From contig NZ_JAODUA010000004.1 of the NCBI RefSeq assembly GCF_025399895.1, forward strand, positions 186,001 to 250,000: DNA of 64,000 bases, in the 5' to 3' direction. This DNA is from Streptomyces sp. ASQP_92. Lineage in GTDB: Bacteria > Actinomycetota > Actinomycetes > Streptomycetales > Streptomycetaceae. Made by a program: the position numbers and the translations under genes. Positions 9,436 through 20,857 of this stretch are shown piece by piece. The notes under the pieces are model-generated. The model made no database searches, was not told the origin of the DNA, and saw nothing but the letters and a program-made list of their open reading frames with translations. Numbering within the stretch: position 1 is the first letter of the stretch; each line of letters opens with the position of its first letter.

Positions 9436-9609
9436 CGCGAGACGTTGCGCCTCCTCGCCCGGCACACGAGGCAGGCAGCCCTGCGTCACGAGTGGTTCGC
9501 CGACCTGCTCGGCGGCCGCCCGGCCCTGGGTCCGAACGGTCTCGCCGTGGCCGGGGCCACGCTCGCCGCCGTGTCCGTCACAATCGGGCCGCCCCCGTCG
9601 TCGTCATGA
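9436..9609 (+). pseudogene. C-terminal remnant of a TetR-family regulator
   Basis: Between the HATPase gene and the NYN gene, one frame after an in-frame stop reads [20 protein letters not shown] and then WFADLLGGRPALGPNGL. This resembles the C-terminal ligand domain of actinobacterial TetR regulators, where a WxxxLLGGRPxLGPN segment is common. No helix-turn-helix is present upstream in any frame and no start is evident, so it looks like a 5'-truncated relic. Recognition is by motif only. Confidence 0.45.
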
Positions 9610-9790
9610 CGATACGCAGGCACGAGACCAGGTGACGCTGTCTCCCGGACAGCCGAGCCTCCCACGGCGAACCGTGGTCAGGGCGGGCAAAAGACCGTTC
9701 GGAGGAGCGGGTGGCAGAATCACGGCACGTGACGAGACACGTGATGCGCTGCACCCCCTGCTGGGCGACCCGTTGTGACAGGGCGGGGTC

Positions 9791-10144
9791 ATGACTGCGC
9801 GCCCTGTGCTGATCGTTGATGCGGCGAACGTCGTCGGATCCGTGCCCGATGGCTGGTGGCGCGACCGCAAGGGCGCGGCCGAGCGACTGCGGGACCGGCT
9901 CGCCGAGCGGCACTTCGACGAGGAGGTCGTCCTGGTCGTCGAGGGAGCGGCCCGGGATGTCGAGTCCGTGCCAGGGGTGCGGGTCGAGTCCGCGTCGGGC
10001 AGCGGGGACGACCTCATCGTCGAGCTCGCCGCCGCCCATGCCGACAGGCCCTGCACGGTCGTGACCGCGGACCGCGAGCTGCGCGAACGGGTCAGGGCGT
10101 ACGGTGCCGAGTGTGTCGGACCTCGGACGGTCCGGCCCGTCTGA
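9791..10144 (+). CDS. NYN-domain (PIN-like) protein
   Basis: A 117-residue protein with a small PIN/NYN nuclease-like fold. Asp10 and Asn13 in VLIVDAANVVGS, Asp73/Asp74 in SGSGDDLIVE and Asp94 in VVTADRELRERV supply the expected acidic metal-binding site. Streptomyces homologues are often labelled NTP pyrophosphohydrolase, but the motif set favours an RNA-processing NYN protein. Starts at ATG after GGCGGGGTC. The flanking gene on the far side is convergent, so it is probably monocistronic. Confidence 0.75.
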   Translation: MTARPVLIVDAANVVGSVPDGWWRDRKGAAERLRDRLAERHFDEEVVLVVEGAARDVESVPGVRVESASGSGDDLIVELAAAHADRPCTVVTADRELRERVRAYGAECVGPRTVRPV

Positions 10145-10373
10145 GGGCCGGTTCCGGGCGGACCAGGTGTGCTCGTCCCCGCGCGGCGTCGGGTCCGACG
10201 GGCGCGGCGCCCGTCTCTCCGCGGGACGGCTCGCCGGCCAGCTGCCGTCGGCGTGTCGGTGGCGGGGCGTCGCAGCCGAAACGGACCGGGAAGTCCCCCA
10301 ACCTGATCGCGCGGTATGCAGAAGCCGTCGACTTCGGGCTGGGGCAGAAACCCGGACCATTCCCTCCTGGGCG

Positions 10374-10802
10374 CTACGGGGCAGGCCGGCCCGGCGGGGA
10401 CCACGGCTGAGGGAGGGGCGGCGGTCCGTCGAGGGCTCCGCGGAGTTTCTCCTTGAGGGACTTCGGCGGCGCTTCCGCCTCCTTCCGCGCGTGCATGAGC
10501 CGCGCGATCGACACCCGGACATGACACTCCAGCTCCCGCTGCCTCACCGACACCACCCAGACGCCGTCCCGCCCGAGGAACGCCTCCCGGCCCGGTTCGT
10601 CACCATGCCGGGCGCGCAGAGCCAGTGCACGCGGGAGGTATTGCAGGGCCGCGTCCTCGGCCGCGGCCACCGCCGCCGCCTCGTCCTGGCCGATGCGGTA
10701 CGTGCCCGCCAGCCTCCAGCGGTGCAGGCTCAGAGATACGCCGTCGGCGCGCTCGTTCATCCATGTGTCCTCCTCGATGAGGACATACCACTCGGGGGTC
10801 AT
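10374..10802 (-). CDS. Hypothetical protein (142 aa)
   Basis: Starts at MTPEWYVLIEEDTWMNERAD behind GGGAGA, which decides between this and a longer open frame. The N-terminal half looks globular with many aromatic and acidic residues; after about residue 110 it becomes a charged, proline-rich tail. No family recognised. No signal peptide or membrane segment. Confidence 0.65.
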   Translation of the reverse strand: MTPEWYVLIEEDTWMNERADGVSLSLHRWRLAGTYRIGQDEAAAVAAAEDAALQYLPRALALRARHGDEPGREAFLGRDGVWVVSVRQRELECHVRVSIARLMHARKEAEAPPKSLKEKLRGALDGPPPLPQPWSPPGRPAP

Positions 10803-10984
10803 GACGTACGTCTCCCTGCCTAGTCCGTGCGGGAGTTCATACTGGACCACGCCAGTCAGCGCCCAACGGTTACCCCGTCGCTGGCGGCGCGCAGACACCT
10901 GCTCCGCTTGCCCGGTGGCGCCCGGAGACAGCCCCGCGGAGGCGGCGCCATCCGCAGAACGAAGGACTACGCGCCACCCGGCCC

Positions 10985-11213
10985 GTGTCCGTGTCCGCCC
11001 GCGCCTCCACCTGCCCCGGCCCCTTCGACCGTGCCCACTTCACCGACCCTCACGCGACGTTCCCCGGGCTGCGCGAACAGGGGCCCGTCCGCCCGGCTGG
11101 CGCTGCGCGAGGCTGAGGTCCGCTTCGGCCTCACCGATGCGCGGCTGTCCGTCAACAAGGCGCACCCCATCGCGCAACTCCCCCTCGCCATCGCGGAGTC
11201 ATCGCTGCCGTGA
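10985..11213 (+). pseudogene. Cytochrome P450 N-terminal remnant, frameshifted
   Basis: One frame from 11021 reads PFDRAHFTDPHATFPGLREQ and then GPVRP before a stop at about 11116; the adjacent frame then reads EVRFGLTDARLSVNKA. In bacterial P450s the order is FDPxxxxDPHxxYxxLRExGPV, a substrate-loop segment, then xxALTDxRLSxD. The first and last pieces are present in the right order, but the middle is shortened and in another frame, and nothing of the I-helix or the heme-Cys loop follows. This is a decayed 5' fragment; assignment rests on motif recognition. Confidence 0.55.
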
Positions 11214-11292
11214 CGCTCAAAGACCGGGCGCCGGCCGGTGCGAGGGGGGTGTGAGGCGGGCGCGGCAGGGCCGGTGAGCCCTCCCTCGGCCG

Positions 11293-13410
<2,118 letters not shown>

Positions 13411-14012
13411 GCGCGCATCAAAACACGACAGCCTCGACGGCACTCGCCCGACGCGGCGGTATGGAAGATCCTTGGCACAGGGCCACCGTGCTTGGCGGCA
13501 AACACCGACATCGGGCCGGACGTGATGAACCTGCCCAGAGAGCTGCGAGGCGCGCCGGGCGGCCGGGGCCGGTTCAGGCTTCGTCGCGGCGCGTGAGGAA
13601 GCCGTCGGTGAGCCTCCGGCAGTGCTGGTGGCCGGCAAGGCGCCACGTCTCGTCGGCAGCGGTTGTCTGTGCGACCCCCTCCTGGAGTTGCGGGAGAGCA
13701 TGCGCTCGCAGAACAGCGCGCGTGGCAGCCCGATCGCCCACACGAAACGGACCGGCCGGTTGATCTGGTCCTCAGTGATCCGCTCCACCCGTTCGCCCTA
13801 GTTGGCAAGCCCATCCGTCTGGCGCGGCGCCAACCACCGCACCTGCCACGGCCACTGACGCCCCAGCCAGTGCCTTTGCAGACGCCTCAATGCCTCGACC
13901 CAAGACATAGGGGGCACCCCCGAGTATCACGCACTGTAATCGTTCGGAATGCGCTCCGACGGTGCTCTTGGTTTCCTGAACACACCCCGCTCTCCATAGT
14001 CCTGGAGGACTC
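13411..14012. other. Intergenic stretch without a confident gene
   Basis: About 600 bp between the divergent GlgX gene and the small coiled-coil gene. A minus-strand frame ending at 13574 reads like a protein tail (DETWRLAGHQHCRRLTDGF) without a plausible start, possibly a relic. A short palindrome (GGGGGCACCCCC) lies near 13912-13923. Promoters for both flanking genes must lie here, but none is convincing. Confidence 0.4.
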
Positions 14013-14189
14013 ATGAGCAGCCCAAAGGAATTCGGGGTGCGCCGCATGGAGCAGATGCGCGCCCAGGTCAAAGAACTCGGCCACGCCGCTGACCGGACCC
14101 TCGATCCCGAACTGCGTCGGCGTCTCGAAGCCAAGATCCAGCGCCTGCAGCAACAGTGCGAACAGAACACCGCCGCAGAGACTGGGTGA
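14013..14189 (+). CDS. Small coiled-coil protein (58 aa)
   Basis: Starts at an ATG eight bases after a strong GGAGGA site (MSSPKEFGVRRMEQMRAQVK). Nearly the whole chain is charged and helical, with heptad-like spacing in VRRMEQMRAQVKEL and RRRLEAKIQRLQQQ, and it contains one cysteine. It has no close neighbour on the same strand, and its function is unknown. The strong ribosome-binding site and clean codon bias make it a real gene. Confidence 0.7.
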   Translation: MSSPKEFGVRRMEQMRAQVKELGHAADRTLDPELRRRLEAKIQRLQQQCEQNTAAETG

Positions 14190-14298
14190 CTCGAGCCATC
14201 GCGAATACGGCGGTGCTGGTGCGACCGGAGTGCCAATCCTGGCGCAGGTAGCGCCGGCCCCCTGATGCCAGGCCAGGCGGCGTGGTGCGGCCGACTCG

Positions 14299-15057
14299 CT
14301 AGCGGTGGTGGGGCCAGTTCGGGTCCTCCCAGCGGGCGGGGCCGGTCAGGCCGATGAGTCGTATGCCGTCAAGCACGTCCTCCGGAGCCCCCTGGGCCGC
14401 AAGCCGCGCAGGAGCGTGACGGACCAGCCAGGCCGCAAGCTCGGTGCGCAGGTCATGCGCGTTGGCCCGTGCGTCCCACGGAAGGCGATCGTCCAGAAGG
14501 TCGCACTTCCAGTGGGCCGCCGCGTCGGCCAGGTGCCGGTCGGCAACACGGTCTTCGAGCGCCTCCCAGGTGTCGAGCCACGGAGTGAGCGTGCCCGATG
14601 CCTCGGCACACAGCGCGAGGACCTCGTGCGCGGGGACGGCGGGATCCGGTTCGGCGAGGGTGTGAGCCCACCAGGCCCGTAGGAACTCCCACACCGCCGC
14701 GTTCTGGTGCGCAGACCACTGCCGCCAGTCGCCGTGAACGAACGAACGGCCGACCTCCTCCATGCCGAACGTGGGCTCTACGAGGCCACTGACCAGCGCC
14801 CTCGCGAATTGAGGCAGGATGCGGCGCAGCACCGCGCCGTGGTCCTTCCAGTCGGGAGCCTCCCAGGTGCGGCGCAGAAGGTCTGGGTCGAGCACCACCC
14901 CCGGCACCTTCAATTGCGCCAGCTCTTCGTCGCTGCCCCAGTGGCAGTCACACTGGGCCTCGTCGCTGCGGGCGGTCATTCCGCGAAAGGTGACGTCCAA
15001 GCCGTCGAGAGCACGTTCGAGTCGGAGCCGTGCGGGAGCGGCCTCGGGGTTCATCAT
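14299..15057 (-). CDS. Hypothetical protein (252 aa)
   Basis: Soluble, tryptophan-rich protein (MMNPEAAPARLRLERALDGL start behind GAGGC). Visible features are QCDCHWGSDEELAQLKVPG near the N-terminus, with two cysteines and a histidine, and FVHGDWRQW followed by VWEFLRAWWAHTL. No membrane segment or signal peptide, and no family recognised. Neighbours on both sides are unrelated, so context gives no function. Confidence 0.7.
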   Translation of the reverse strand: MMNPEAAPARLRLERALDGLDVTFRGMTARSDEAQCDCHWGSDEELAQLKVPGVVLDPDLLRRTWEAPDWKDHGAVLRRILPQFARALVSGLVEPTFGMEEVGRSFVHGDWRQWSAHQNAAVWEFLRAWWAHTLAEPDPAVPAHEVLALCAEASGTLTPWLDTWEALEDRVADRHLADAAAHWKCDLLDDRLPWDARANAHDLRTELAAWLVRHAPARLAAQGAPEDVLDGIRLIGLTGPARWEDPNWPHHR

Positions 15058-15319
15058 GTCGGCACAGCCTCGGGGGGGACTCCGGTGGCTTCCGCCGACC
15101 GAAGATCGCAACCCTACGTGTCCCATCAGCCGTTGTCACGGCCGTCAGCCGATTTCCCGGCGGCCTGTGATGGGCGACCAGCCACAAGATCGGCGACGCG
15201 CCCGAGTCATGTGTCCGTCCACGACCGGGCCGTCCAGTATCGGGCCGGACCCCGCCGACAGCCGCGAGCACGCCAACATCCCTCCCCAACTCATCTTGTA
15301 CGCCTACGCGTTGAGCACG

Positions 15320-16168
15320 TCAGGCCGGCGGCCGCATGGCCCAGCGGATGGCCCGGGTCATCCCGTGGCCCCCAAGCCGTACGAAGGTGTCCTCCACCAC
15401 CGGGATGTGCGGCAGCAGCAGCTCCCGCCTGGCCCACCTGGGCAGCAGTCCGACGGCATTCGCGGCCAGGACCCCGTATGCGGGTCGGGCGACCCAGGGC
15501 AGCGGTGGTGTGAGCAGCAGGAAGCGCGCCGCCTCGCACGCGGCGGGGGTGGCGTGCAGTTCGGGACGGTAGGTGGTCAGGCGACGGCGCAGCGCGGGCA
15601 GATCGGTGGGGGCGTCCTCGGCCCCCAGCGCGCGGGCGACCCGTGCGGCCTCGGCGACGTACCGGTTGCTTCCCTCCTCGCCCAACGGGTGGGCCCCGAA
15701 CCGCTGATGGGCGCCGAGGAAGCAGTACGCCTCGGCGGTGTACACCCAGGTCAGCAGATGCGGGTCGTCGGCACGGTAGGGCCGTCCGTCGGGGGCGGTG
15801 CCCCGGATCCGGGCATGCACGGCACGCACCTCGTCCACCGCGTGCTGAGCGTGCTCCTCGGTGCCGAACGTGGTCACGGCGAGGAAGGTGCTGGTGCGCT
15901 GGAGGCGGCCCCACGGGTCGCCCTTGTAGCCGGAGTGACCCGCTACCGCCGCCATGGCCAGCGGGTGCAGGGACTGAAGGAGCAGGGCGGCGATGCCGCC
16001 TATGAACATCGAGGCGTCGCCGTGCACCGTCCGCACCGGCGAGTCGGGGGCGAACCAGCGAGGGCCCGGCGTGTCATGGATACGGGCACGGTTGACAGGT
16101 CCTTCCGGCCCGGCCACGCGCGAGAAGAGGGCCGATCCGAGTCGTGTCCGTACCGTATCCACGAGCAT
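15320..16168 (-). CDS. Oxygenase MpaB family (DUF2236) protein
   Basis: A 282-residue member of the latex-clearing-protein/MpaB-like family, heme-binding oxidases whose bacterial members cleave polyisoprene or act on unknown lipids. Characteristic pieces: FMIGG-like FIGGIAALLLQSLHPLAMAA near residue 55, VAGHSGYKGDPWGRLQRT, and TTFGTEEHA, then a helical body ending RLGGHGMTRAIRW. No signal peptide is visible. Start is the ATG of MLVDTVRTRLG; the longer upstream frame is low in similarity. It lies close to a DUF1360 membrane protein on the same strand. Confidence 0.8.
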   Translation of the reverse strand: MLVDTVRTRLGSALFSRVAGPEGPVNRARIHDTPGPRWFAPDSPVRTVHGDASMFIGGIAALLLQSLHPLAMAAVAGHSGYKGDPWGRLQRTSTFLAVTTFGTEEHAQHAVDEVRAVHARIRGTAPDGRPYRADDPHLLTWVYTAEAYCFLGAHQRFGAHPLGEEGSNRYVAEAARVARALGAEDAPTDLPALRRRLTTYRPELHATPAACEAARFLLLTPPLPWVARPAYGVLAANAVGLLPRWARRELLLPHIPVVEDTFVRLGGHGMTRAIRWAMRPPA

Positions 16169-16325
16169 GAGGCCAGTTCGCTCGCTGGACCGGGGCAGCG
16201 GGCGTGGTGCGGAAGACCGGAAGACCGGCACGGGAGGCACTCGCCATATCACGCGCCACACGGAGGGGGCGTCCTGCGACCGGGGGCTACCAGCGCTCGC
16301 TGCGCACCGCTCGCTGCCCCACCGC

Positions 16326-16799
16326 TCAGTGCTGCGAACGCTCGGCCAGTGTCGTGTAACCGAATTGCAGGACGTCCGCCACGGCAAGAGCGCTCAGCGC
16401 TCCGGTCACTGTGCGCGTGGCTTCCGGCCAGACGGTCCGGGCGCCGGTGAACGTGGTCACGATCCATACGCTCAGGCAGAACGGGCAGCTGAGCAATTCG
16501 CCCACCGTATGACGGCCCGGCTCCTCGCACGGGCTCTCGTTGAGCTCGGCGGGAGCGCCGGAGTCGTCCACCTCCGTGAACGGGGCCCGCAACGGGCGCG
16601 TCACCGTCGCCTTGCCGATGAGGCGGCTGAGCCGAAACGTGGCCGTCGCGGTGAGGAGCAGGTCCCACGGGTCGGGTGAGGCCGGCAGAGGCCGTCCGCG
16701 CCGACGGTGCACGACGGCCCACCCCGCCGCGTACCCGGCGAAACCGATCATCGCGCCCAGGTGGCCGCCATGGGACCGCATAGCTTGCAGTGGCCTCAT
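16326..16799 (-). CDS. DUF1360 family membrane protein
   Basis: A 157-residue protein with hydrophobic segments at roughly residues 14-30 and 118-146. The motif TFRLSRLIGKATVTRPLRAPF and the late CPFCLSVWIV (a C-x2-C pair in a membrane helix) are hallmarks of DUF1360, a family known in Bacillus as a sporulation protein and present in many Streptomyces with unknown role. Start chosen at MRPLQAMRSHGG behind GAGGCAG; MRSHGGHLG six codons later is possible. Confidence 0.75.
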   Translation of the reverse strand: MRPLQAMRSHGGHLGAMIGFAGYAAGWAVVHRRRGRPLPASPDPWDLLLTATATFRLSRLIGKATVTRPLRAPFTEVDDSGAPAELNESPCEEPGRHTVGELLSCPFCLSVWIVTTFTGARTVWPEATRTVTGALSALAVADVLQFGYTTLAERSQH

Positions 16800-16941
16800 C
16801 GAACTGCCTCGTTCTGCCGCTCGGGCACTCGTACGTCGTCGTGGATTCTGTGCAGCATCCCTACTGCCGGGGCGCTTACCCGGACCCGCCGTGCACACGC
16901 ACGGACGGAGCGCATTCCGCGCCATAGGGGTGGGCGGAGGC

Positions 16942-16973
16942 GGGCGTCGCACCCCGTGCGGGGTGCGACGCCC
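16942..16973 (-). terminator. Catalase gene terminator hairpin
   Basis: A perfect 14-bp stem (GGGCGTCGCACCCC / GGGGTGCGACGCCC) with loop GTGC begins 6 bp after the catalase stop codon. Stability and position fit an intrinsic terminator without a long T-tract, as is usual at high GC. Confidence 0.85.
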
Positions 16974-16979
16974 CGGGGG

Positions 16980-19250
16980 TCAGACCCTGGCGGGGAAGCG
17001 TTCCCAGACGCGGTGTGCGCCCAGGAGTTGGCTGACCTGTTCGAAAGCGGTGTCTGCGGTGTCGGCGCGGACTACGCCGGGTGCGTCGGCGGGAATGCCC
17101 GCGCCGGGCAGAACGGCGTCGGCCCCGGCCCAGACAGCGAGGGCCTTGCCGTGACGGAAGGCTTCGTTCAGGAGGAGCAGAAGCCGGGGGTCGGTGGGTG
17201 CGGGGTTGGCGTCCGTCTTGGCGTCCCGTGCGGGGAAGGCGTCCGCGCCCACGGCCGGAACGCCGGCCACAAGGATCGCGTCGAACTCGATCGAGCGGGC
17301 CGTGGCGAAGGTGCGCTGGACCGTGATCGCGTCCTCCCCCGCTCCGATCGTGCCTCCGGCAGGAGCGATCACGAGGGGAACCATGCCCGCGGCGAGGACC
17401 GCCTCGCGTACGGACTTGACCCCGTCGAGGTCGGCGTCCGCGTCGGCCACGATGCCGATGATCCGGCCGTCGCAGGGCCAGACGCGTCCGAGCTGGGAGA
17501 GGGCGGGGCTGGGTTCAAGGTCGGCGAGCTGCCCGGCCGCGGCCGGCGCGGGGAGTCCGAGACCGGCTGCGACCTGCTCGCACAGCTGCGGGTCGATGTT
17601 GGCGAGCACCCGCAGGGCGCGCTCCTTGATGGCCTGTTCGTAGCACTTGCCGAGTTCGAAGGTGTACGCGGCGATGATGTGCTCCCGCTCGGGCGGGGTC
17701 ATGCTGAGCCAGAACTGGCGCGGCTGGCTGAAGTGGTCGTCGAAGGAGGCCGGCGCCTCGCGGACCTTGCGGCTCTCCGCCACCGGCGCGGGCACCTCGA
17801 TGAACGCTCCGGTGTCCGCTCCGGCGACGAAGGGGCAGCCCCCGTCGAGGCTGTTGGGGCGGTAGGGGGCGACACCCCGGTGCACAGCGGTCTGGTGCAT
17901 TCCGTCGCGAAGCATGTCGTTGACGGGAGCGTGCGTCCGGTTGATCGGGAGCTGACCGAAGTTGGGGCCGCCGAGCCGGGTGAGCTGGGTGTCGACGTAG
18001 GAGAAGAGACGGCCCTGCATGAGCGGGTCGTTGGTGACGTCGATGCCCGGCACGAGGTGGCCGACGTGGAAAGCGACCTGTTCGGTCTCGGCGAAGTAGT
18101 TCGACGGGTTGGCGTTCAGCGTGAGCAGACCGATCGGCTGAACCGGTGCGAGTTCCTCGGGGACGATCTTCGTCGGGTCGAGGAGGTCGATGCCCTCGAA
18201 GGTCTGCTCGGGAGTATCGGGGAAGGTCTGGATGCCCAGTTCCCACTGCGGGAAGGCGCCGGCCTCGATGGCGTCGGCGAGGTCGCGCCGGTGGAAGTCG
18301 GGGTCGACTCCCGCGGCGATCTGCGCTTCCTCCCAGACCAGGGAGTGCACCCCGAGCTTGGGCTTCCAGTGGAACTTCACCAGCGTGCTCACACCCTCGG
18401 CGTTGACGAGCCGGAAGGTGTGGACGCCGAAGCCCTCCATGGTCCGGTACGAGCGCGGGATGCCGCGGTCGGACATGTTCCACAGGGTGTGGTGGGTGGC
18501 CTCGGTGTGGAGGGTGACGAAGTCCCAGAACGTGTCGTGGGCGCTCTGGGCCTGCGGGATCTCGCGGTCGGGGTGGGGCTTGGCGGCGTGCACGACGTCG
18601 GGGAACTTGATGGCGTCCTGGATGAAGAAGACCGGGATGTTGTTGCCCACCAGGTCGAAGACGCCTTCTTCGGTGTAGAACTTCGTCGCGAAGCCCCGCG
18701 TGTCGCGCACGGTGTCGGCGGATCCGCGGGAGCCCAGGACGGTGGAGAACCGGACGAACACCGGTGTCTCGGCGTCCTGGGCGAGGAAGGCCGCCTTGGT
18801 GACGTTGGCGGCGGTGCCGTAGGACTGGAAGACGCCGTGCGCGGCCGCCCCTCGGGCGTGCACCACGCGCTCCGGGATCCGCTCGTGATCGAAGTGTGTG
18901 ATCTTCTCGCGCAGATGATGGTCCTGTAGCAGCACCGGGCCCCGCGGCCCCGCCTTGAGCGAATGGTCGGTGTCGTACAGCCGCGCACCCTGAGCGGTGG
19001 TCAGATACGCCCCGCTCTGCGCCATCCGCGCCTGCTCCGCCCCCGTCGGCTGGCCGGTGGGACTGACGGTCTCGGGGCCTCGCTGGTCCGGCTTGGGCGG
19101 CAGCGGTTCGGTCGGCGTGGTCGGTTCCTCGATCGCCGGGGAGACCGGGGACGGCTTCCCCGGAACCCCGTCCTGCGGGCCGCCGTCGCCGTCGCGCAGG
19201 GTGTCCACGACCTTCTTCGCCGCTGCCTTGATGGGATTCTGTTCGTTCAC
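16980..19250 (-). CDS. katE: Large-subunit catalase (HPII/KatE type)
   Basis: A 756-residue clade 2 catalase that dismutates hydrogen peroxide. The N-terminal extension is proline/charge-rich; the core has the distal His in [27 protein letters not shown], the Asn in [12 protein letters not shown] and the proximal heme Tyr segment [14 protein letters not shown]. The C-terminal 150 residues form the DJ-1/PfpI-like domain ([19 protein letters not shown]) that marks large-subunit catalases. The GTG start ([13 protein letters not shown]) follows GAGGAG; the frame opens 12 codons earlier without a ribosome-binding site. It stands alone with its own terminator. The AT-rich block at about 19285-19310 upstream may hold its promoter. 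Confidence 0.95.
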   Translation of the reverse strand: MNEQNPIKAAAKKVVDTLRDGDGGPQDGVPGKPSPVSPAIEEPTTPTEPLPPKPDQRGPETVSPTGQPTGAEQARMAQSGAYLTTAQGARLYDTDHSLKAGPRGPVLLQDHHLREKITHFDHERIPERVVHARGAAAHGVFQSYGTAANVTKAAFLAQDAETPVFVRFSTVLGSRGSADTVRDTRGFATKFYTEEGVFDLVGNNIPVFFIQDAIKFPDVVHAAKPHPDREIPQAQSAHDTFWDFVTLHTEATHHTLWNMSDRGIPRSYRTMEGFGVHTFRLVNAEGVSTLVKFHWKPKLGVHSLVWEEAQIAAGVDPDFHRRDLADAIEAGAFPQWELGIQTFPDTPEQTFEGIDLLDPTKIVPEELAPVQPIGLLTLNANPSNYFAETEQVAFHVGHLVPGIDVTNDPLMQGRLFSYVDTQLTRLGGPNFGQLPINRTHAPVNDMLRDGMHQTAVHRGVAPYRPNSLDGGCPFVAGADTGAFIEVPAPVAESRKVREAPASFDDHFSQPRQFWLSMTPPEREHIIAAYTFELGKCYEQAIKERALRVLANIDPQLCEQVAAGLGLPAPAAAGQLADLEPSPALSQLGRVWPCDGRIIGIVADADADLDGVKSVREAVLAAGMVPLVIAPAGGTIGAGEDAITVQRTFATARSIEFDAILVAGVPAVGADAFPARDAKTDANPAPTDPRLLLLLNEAFRHGKALAVWAGADAVLPGAGIPADAPGVVRADTADTAFEQVSQLLGAHRVWERFPARV

Positions 19251-19489
19251 TCTGGCTCCTCGATGCGTACAGGATGGGCCGAACAAAAGCTTCTAAAGAT
19301 AGACATATCGGCCCAGCGTAGGTTCGCAAGACGGCGTGTCCCCCGCGTTCCGCGCCTTACACCTTTGGGGAGTCGTTGTGGCCGAGATGGACGTCCTTCC
19401 GTACGGGAGGGCCTGGCTGAAGGCGGCCATGGTGGAAGACGGACCGCCCCCTGCCGGGTTGCCGACGCCGAGCACCCGGGTGGCGGCTG

Positions 19490-20857
19490 TCAGCGGGAGC
19501 CGCCCGACGCCGCCAGCATGAGTTCCCTGACGCGGTCGAGGTACTTGGGCACGCCCGCCACGGCTTCCGCGGTGTCCGGCATGCTGACCACCAGGTCGAC
19601 GCGGTCGGGGAACCAGTTCAGCCACAGCGACACCCCGGCGGCACTGTCCGGGCCGGTCAGGACCCTCGCGTCCGCGCCGAGGTAGTCGCCGGCGCCCGGA
19701 GCGGACCGGGCGTCCACATAGGACGCCATGGGCGGGATGCTGGGGATGCCGTCGTCCGCCCCGTCGAGAAGCAGTTCGAGTGCCCGGTGCAACGGCACGT
19801 CGTATCCCTCGCGAGCCCGCTGGAAGGCCTGCTGCGCGACGGGAATCGCGTCGGCGAGCCGGGGCGAGGCGGACAGCCGGAACGAGAGCGGCACAAGATT
19901 GACGAGCCAGCCGTGCACGTGGAGCAAGCGAGGGTAGGCCCTGGTCGATACGGCTGTCAGTGCGCGGTAGGCGTCGTGCCCGGTGAACTCCCGCTGTACG
20001 AGCGCCAGGGCGGCGAAGAATCCCGCGGCGAGCCCGCCCCCGTGCCGGGCGCACTGAGCGCGGAACGCGCGTGCCTCGGCGTCCGTGAACACCGGGTACT
20101 CGAACCGGGTCGCGGACAGCAACTTGCCATGGCGGTTGCCCAGTTCGACCGGGAAGGCGGGGAACCCGCCGTCCTCGACGGCCAGGAAATCCGACCACGC
20201 GGCGAGCTCCGGCGCGGCTTTCGTCAGCGATGCGGAGCGCTGCGACTCATGGCGGTTGTGGTCCAGGTAGCCGGGCACCGAAGGCAGGTCGACCGGGGCG
20301 CCGGTGCGGGCCGCGTCGTAGCGGGCACGGAGTTCGTGGAAGAGCAGCGTCAGCGAGTGGCCGTCGGAATAGGCGTGGTCGATCGCGAAGTACACCGTGG
20401 ATGCCGTGTCCCGTCGGATCACTCCCGCCAGCATTCCCAGCCGGCTCACCGCGGTCTGCTCGTCGATCCTCCGGTGCACATGGGCGCGCAGGTCACCCGA
20501 GTCACCGAACTCGCCCACGTGCACCGGGCGCATCGTGAGGGACTCGGGAGGTATGCGGAAGCCGACCAGGTCCTCGGTCTCCGGCTCGTACCAGGCGTGG
20601 AACGCCTCGTGTCGGCGTACGAGTCCCTGCCACGCGTGGGTGAGGGCGTCGATATCGGCCCGGCCCTCCAGGTCGAACGCCATTGCCACCCACGGCGATT
20701 GACGCCTGGCAGCGGCCCGCTGGGCGGCCGCCAGGCGGAGGTGCGCCCGCTGGAAGTGCGACGCGGGAACATCGTGCCGCACTGGAGCACGGTCGCCGGC
20801 CGGCCGGAACTCGACCACTTCGCCGGGATCGGGCCGCCAGGCGAGGATCTCGGTCAT
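19490..20857 (-). CDS. Stand-alone condensation-domain (acyltransferase) protein A
   Basis: A 455-residue protein of the CoA/carrier-dependent acyltransferase (condensation domain) superfamily. The active-site motif HxxxDG appears as His161-AYS-Asp165-Gly166; the WVAMAFDLEGRADIDAL and LTHAWQGLVRRHEAF segments are the usual start of a C domain. Such free-standing domains make ester or amide bonds between carrier-bound acyl groups and a second substrate, as in PapA5 or SgcC5. Its ATG overlaps the stop of protein B (ATGA), so the two are translationally coupled. It has no adenylation partner in the window. The start at MTEILAWRPDPGE is set by the overlap. Confidence 0.82.
   Translation of the reverse strand: MTEILAWRPDPGEVVEFRPAGDRAPVRHDVPASHFQRAHLRLAAAQRAAARRQSPWVAMAFDLEGRADIDALTHAWQGLVRRHEAFHAWYEPETEDLVGFRIPPESLTMRPVHVGEFGDSGDLRAHVHRRIDEQTAVSRLGMLAGVIRRDTASTVYFAIDHAYSDGHSLTLLFHELRARYDAARTGAPVDLPSVPGYLDHNRHESQRSASLTKAAPELAAWSDFLAVEDGGFPAFPVELGNRHGKLLSATRFEYPVFTDAEARAFRAQCARHGGGLAAGFFAALALVQREFTGHDAYRALTAVSTRAYPRLLHVHGWLVNLVPLSFRLSASPRLADAIPVAQQAFQRAREGYDVPLHRALELLLDGADDGIPSIPPMASYVDARSAPGAGDYLGADARVLTGPDSAAGVSLWLNWFPDRVDLVVSMPDTAEAVAGVPKYLDRVRELMLAASGGSR

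Noticed and set aside
13946..13973. SigR-type promoter (GGAAT...GTT) before the small coiled-coil gene
   Set aside because: Spacer is 20 nt rather than the expected 18-19, and the elements are common by chance.
16707..18929. 740-residue open frame antisense to the catalase gene
   Set aside because: Shadow of the catalase frame; low-complexity translation and no ribosome-binding site.
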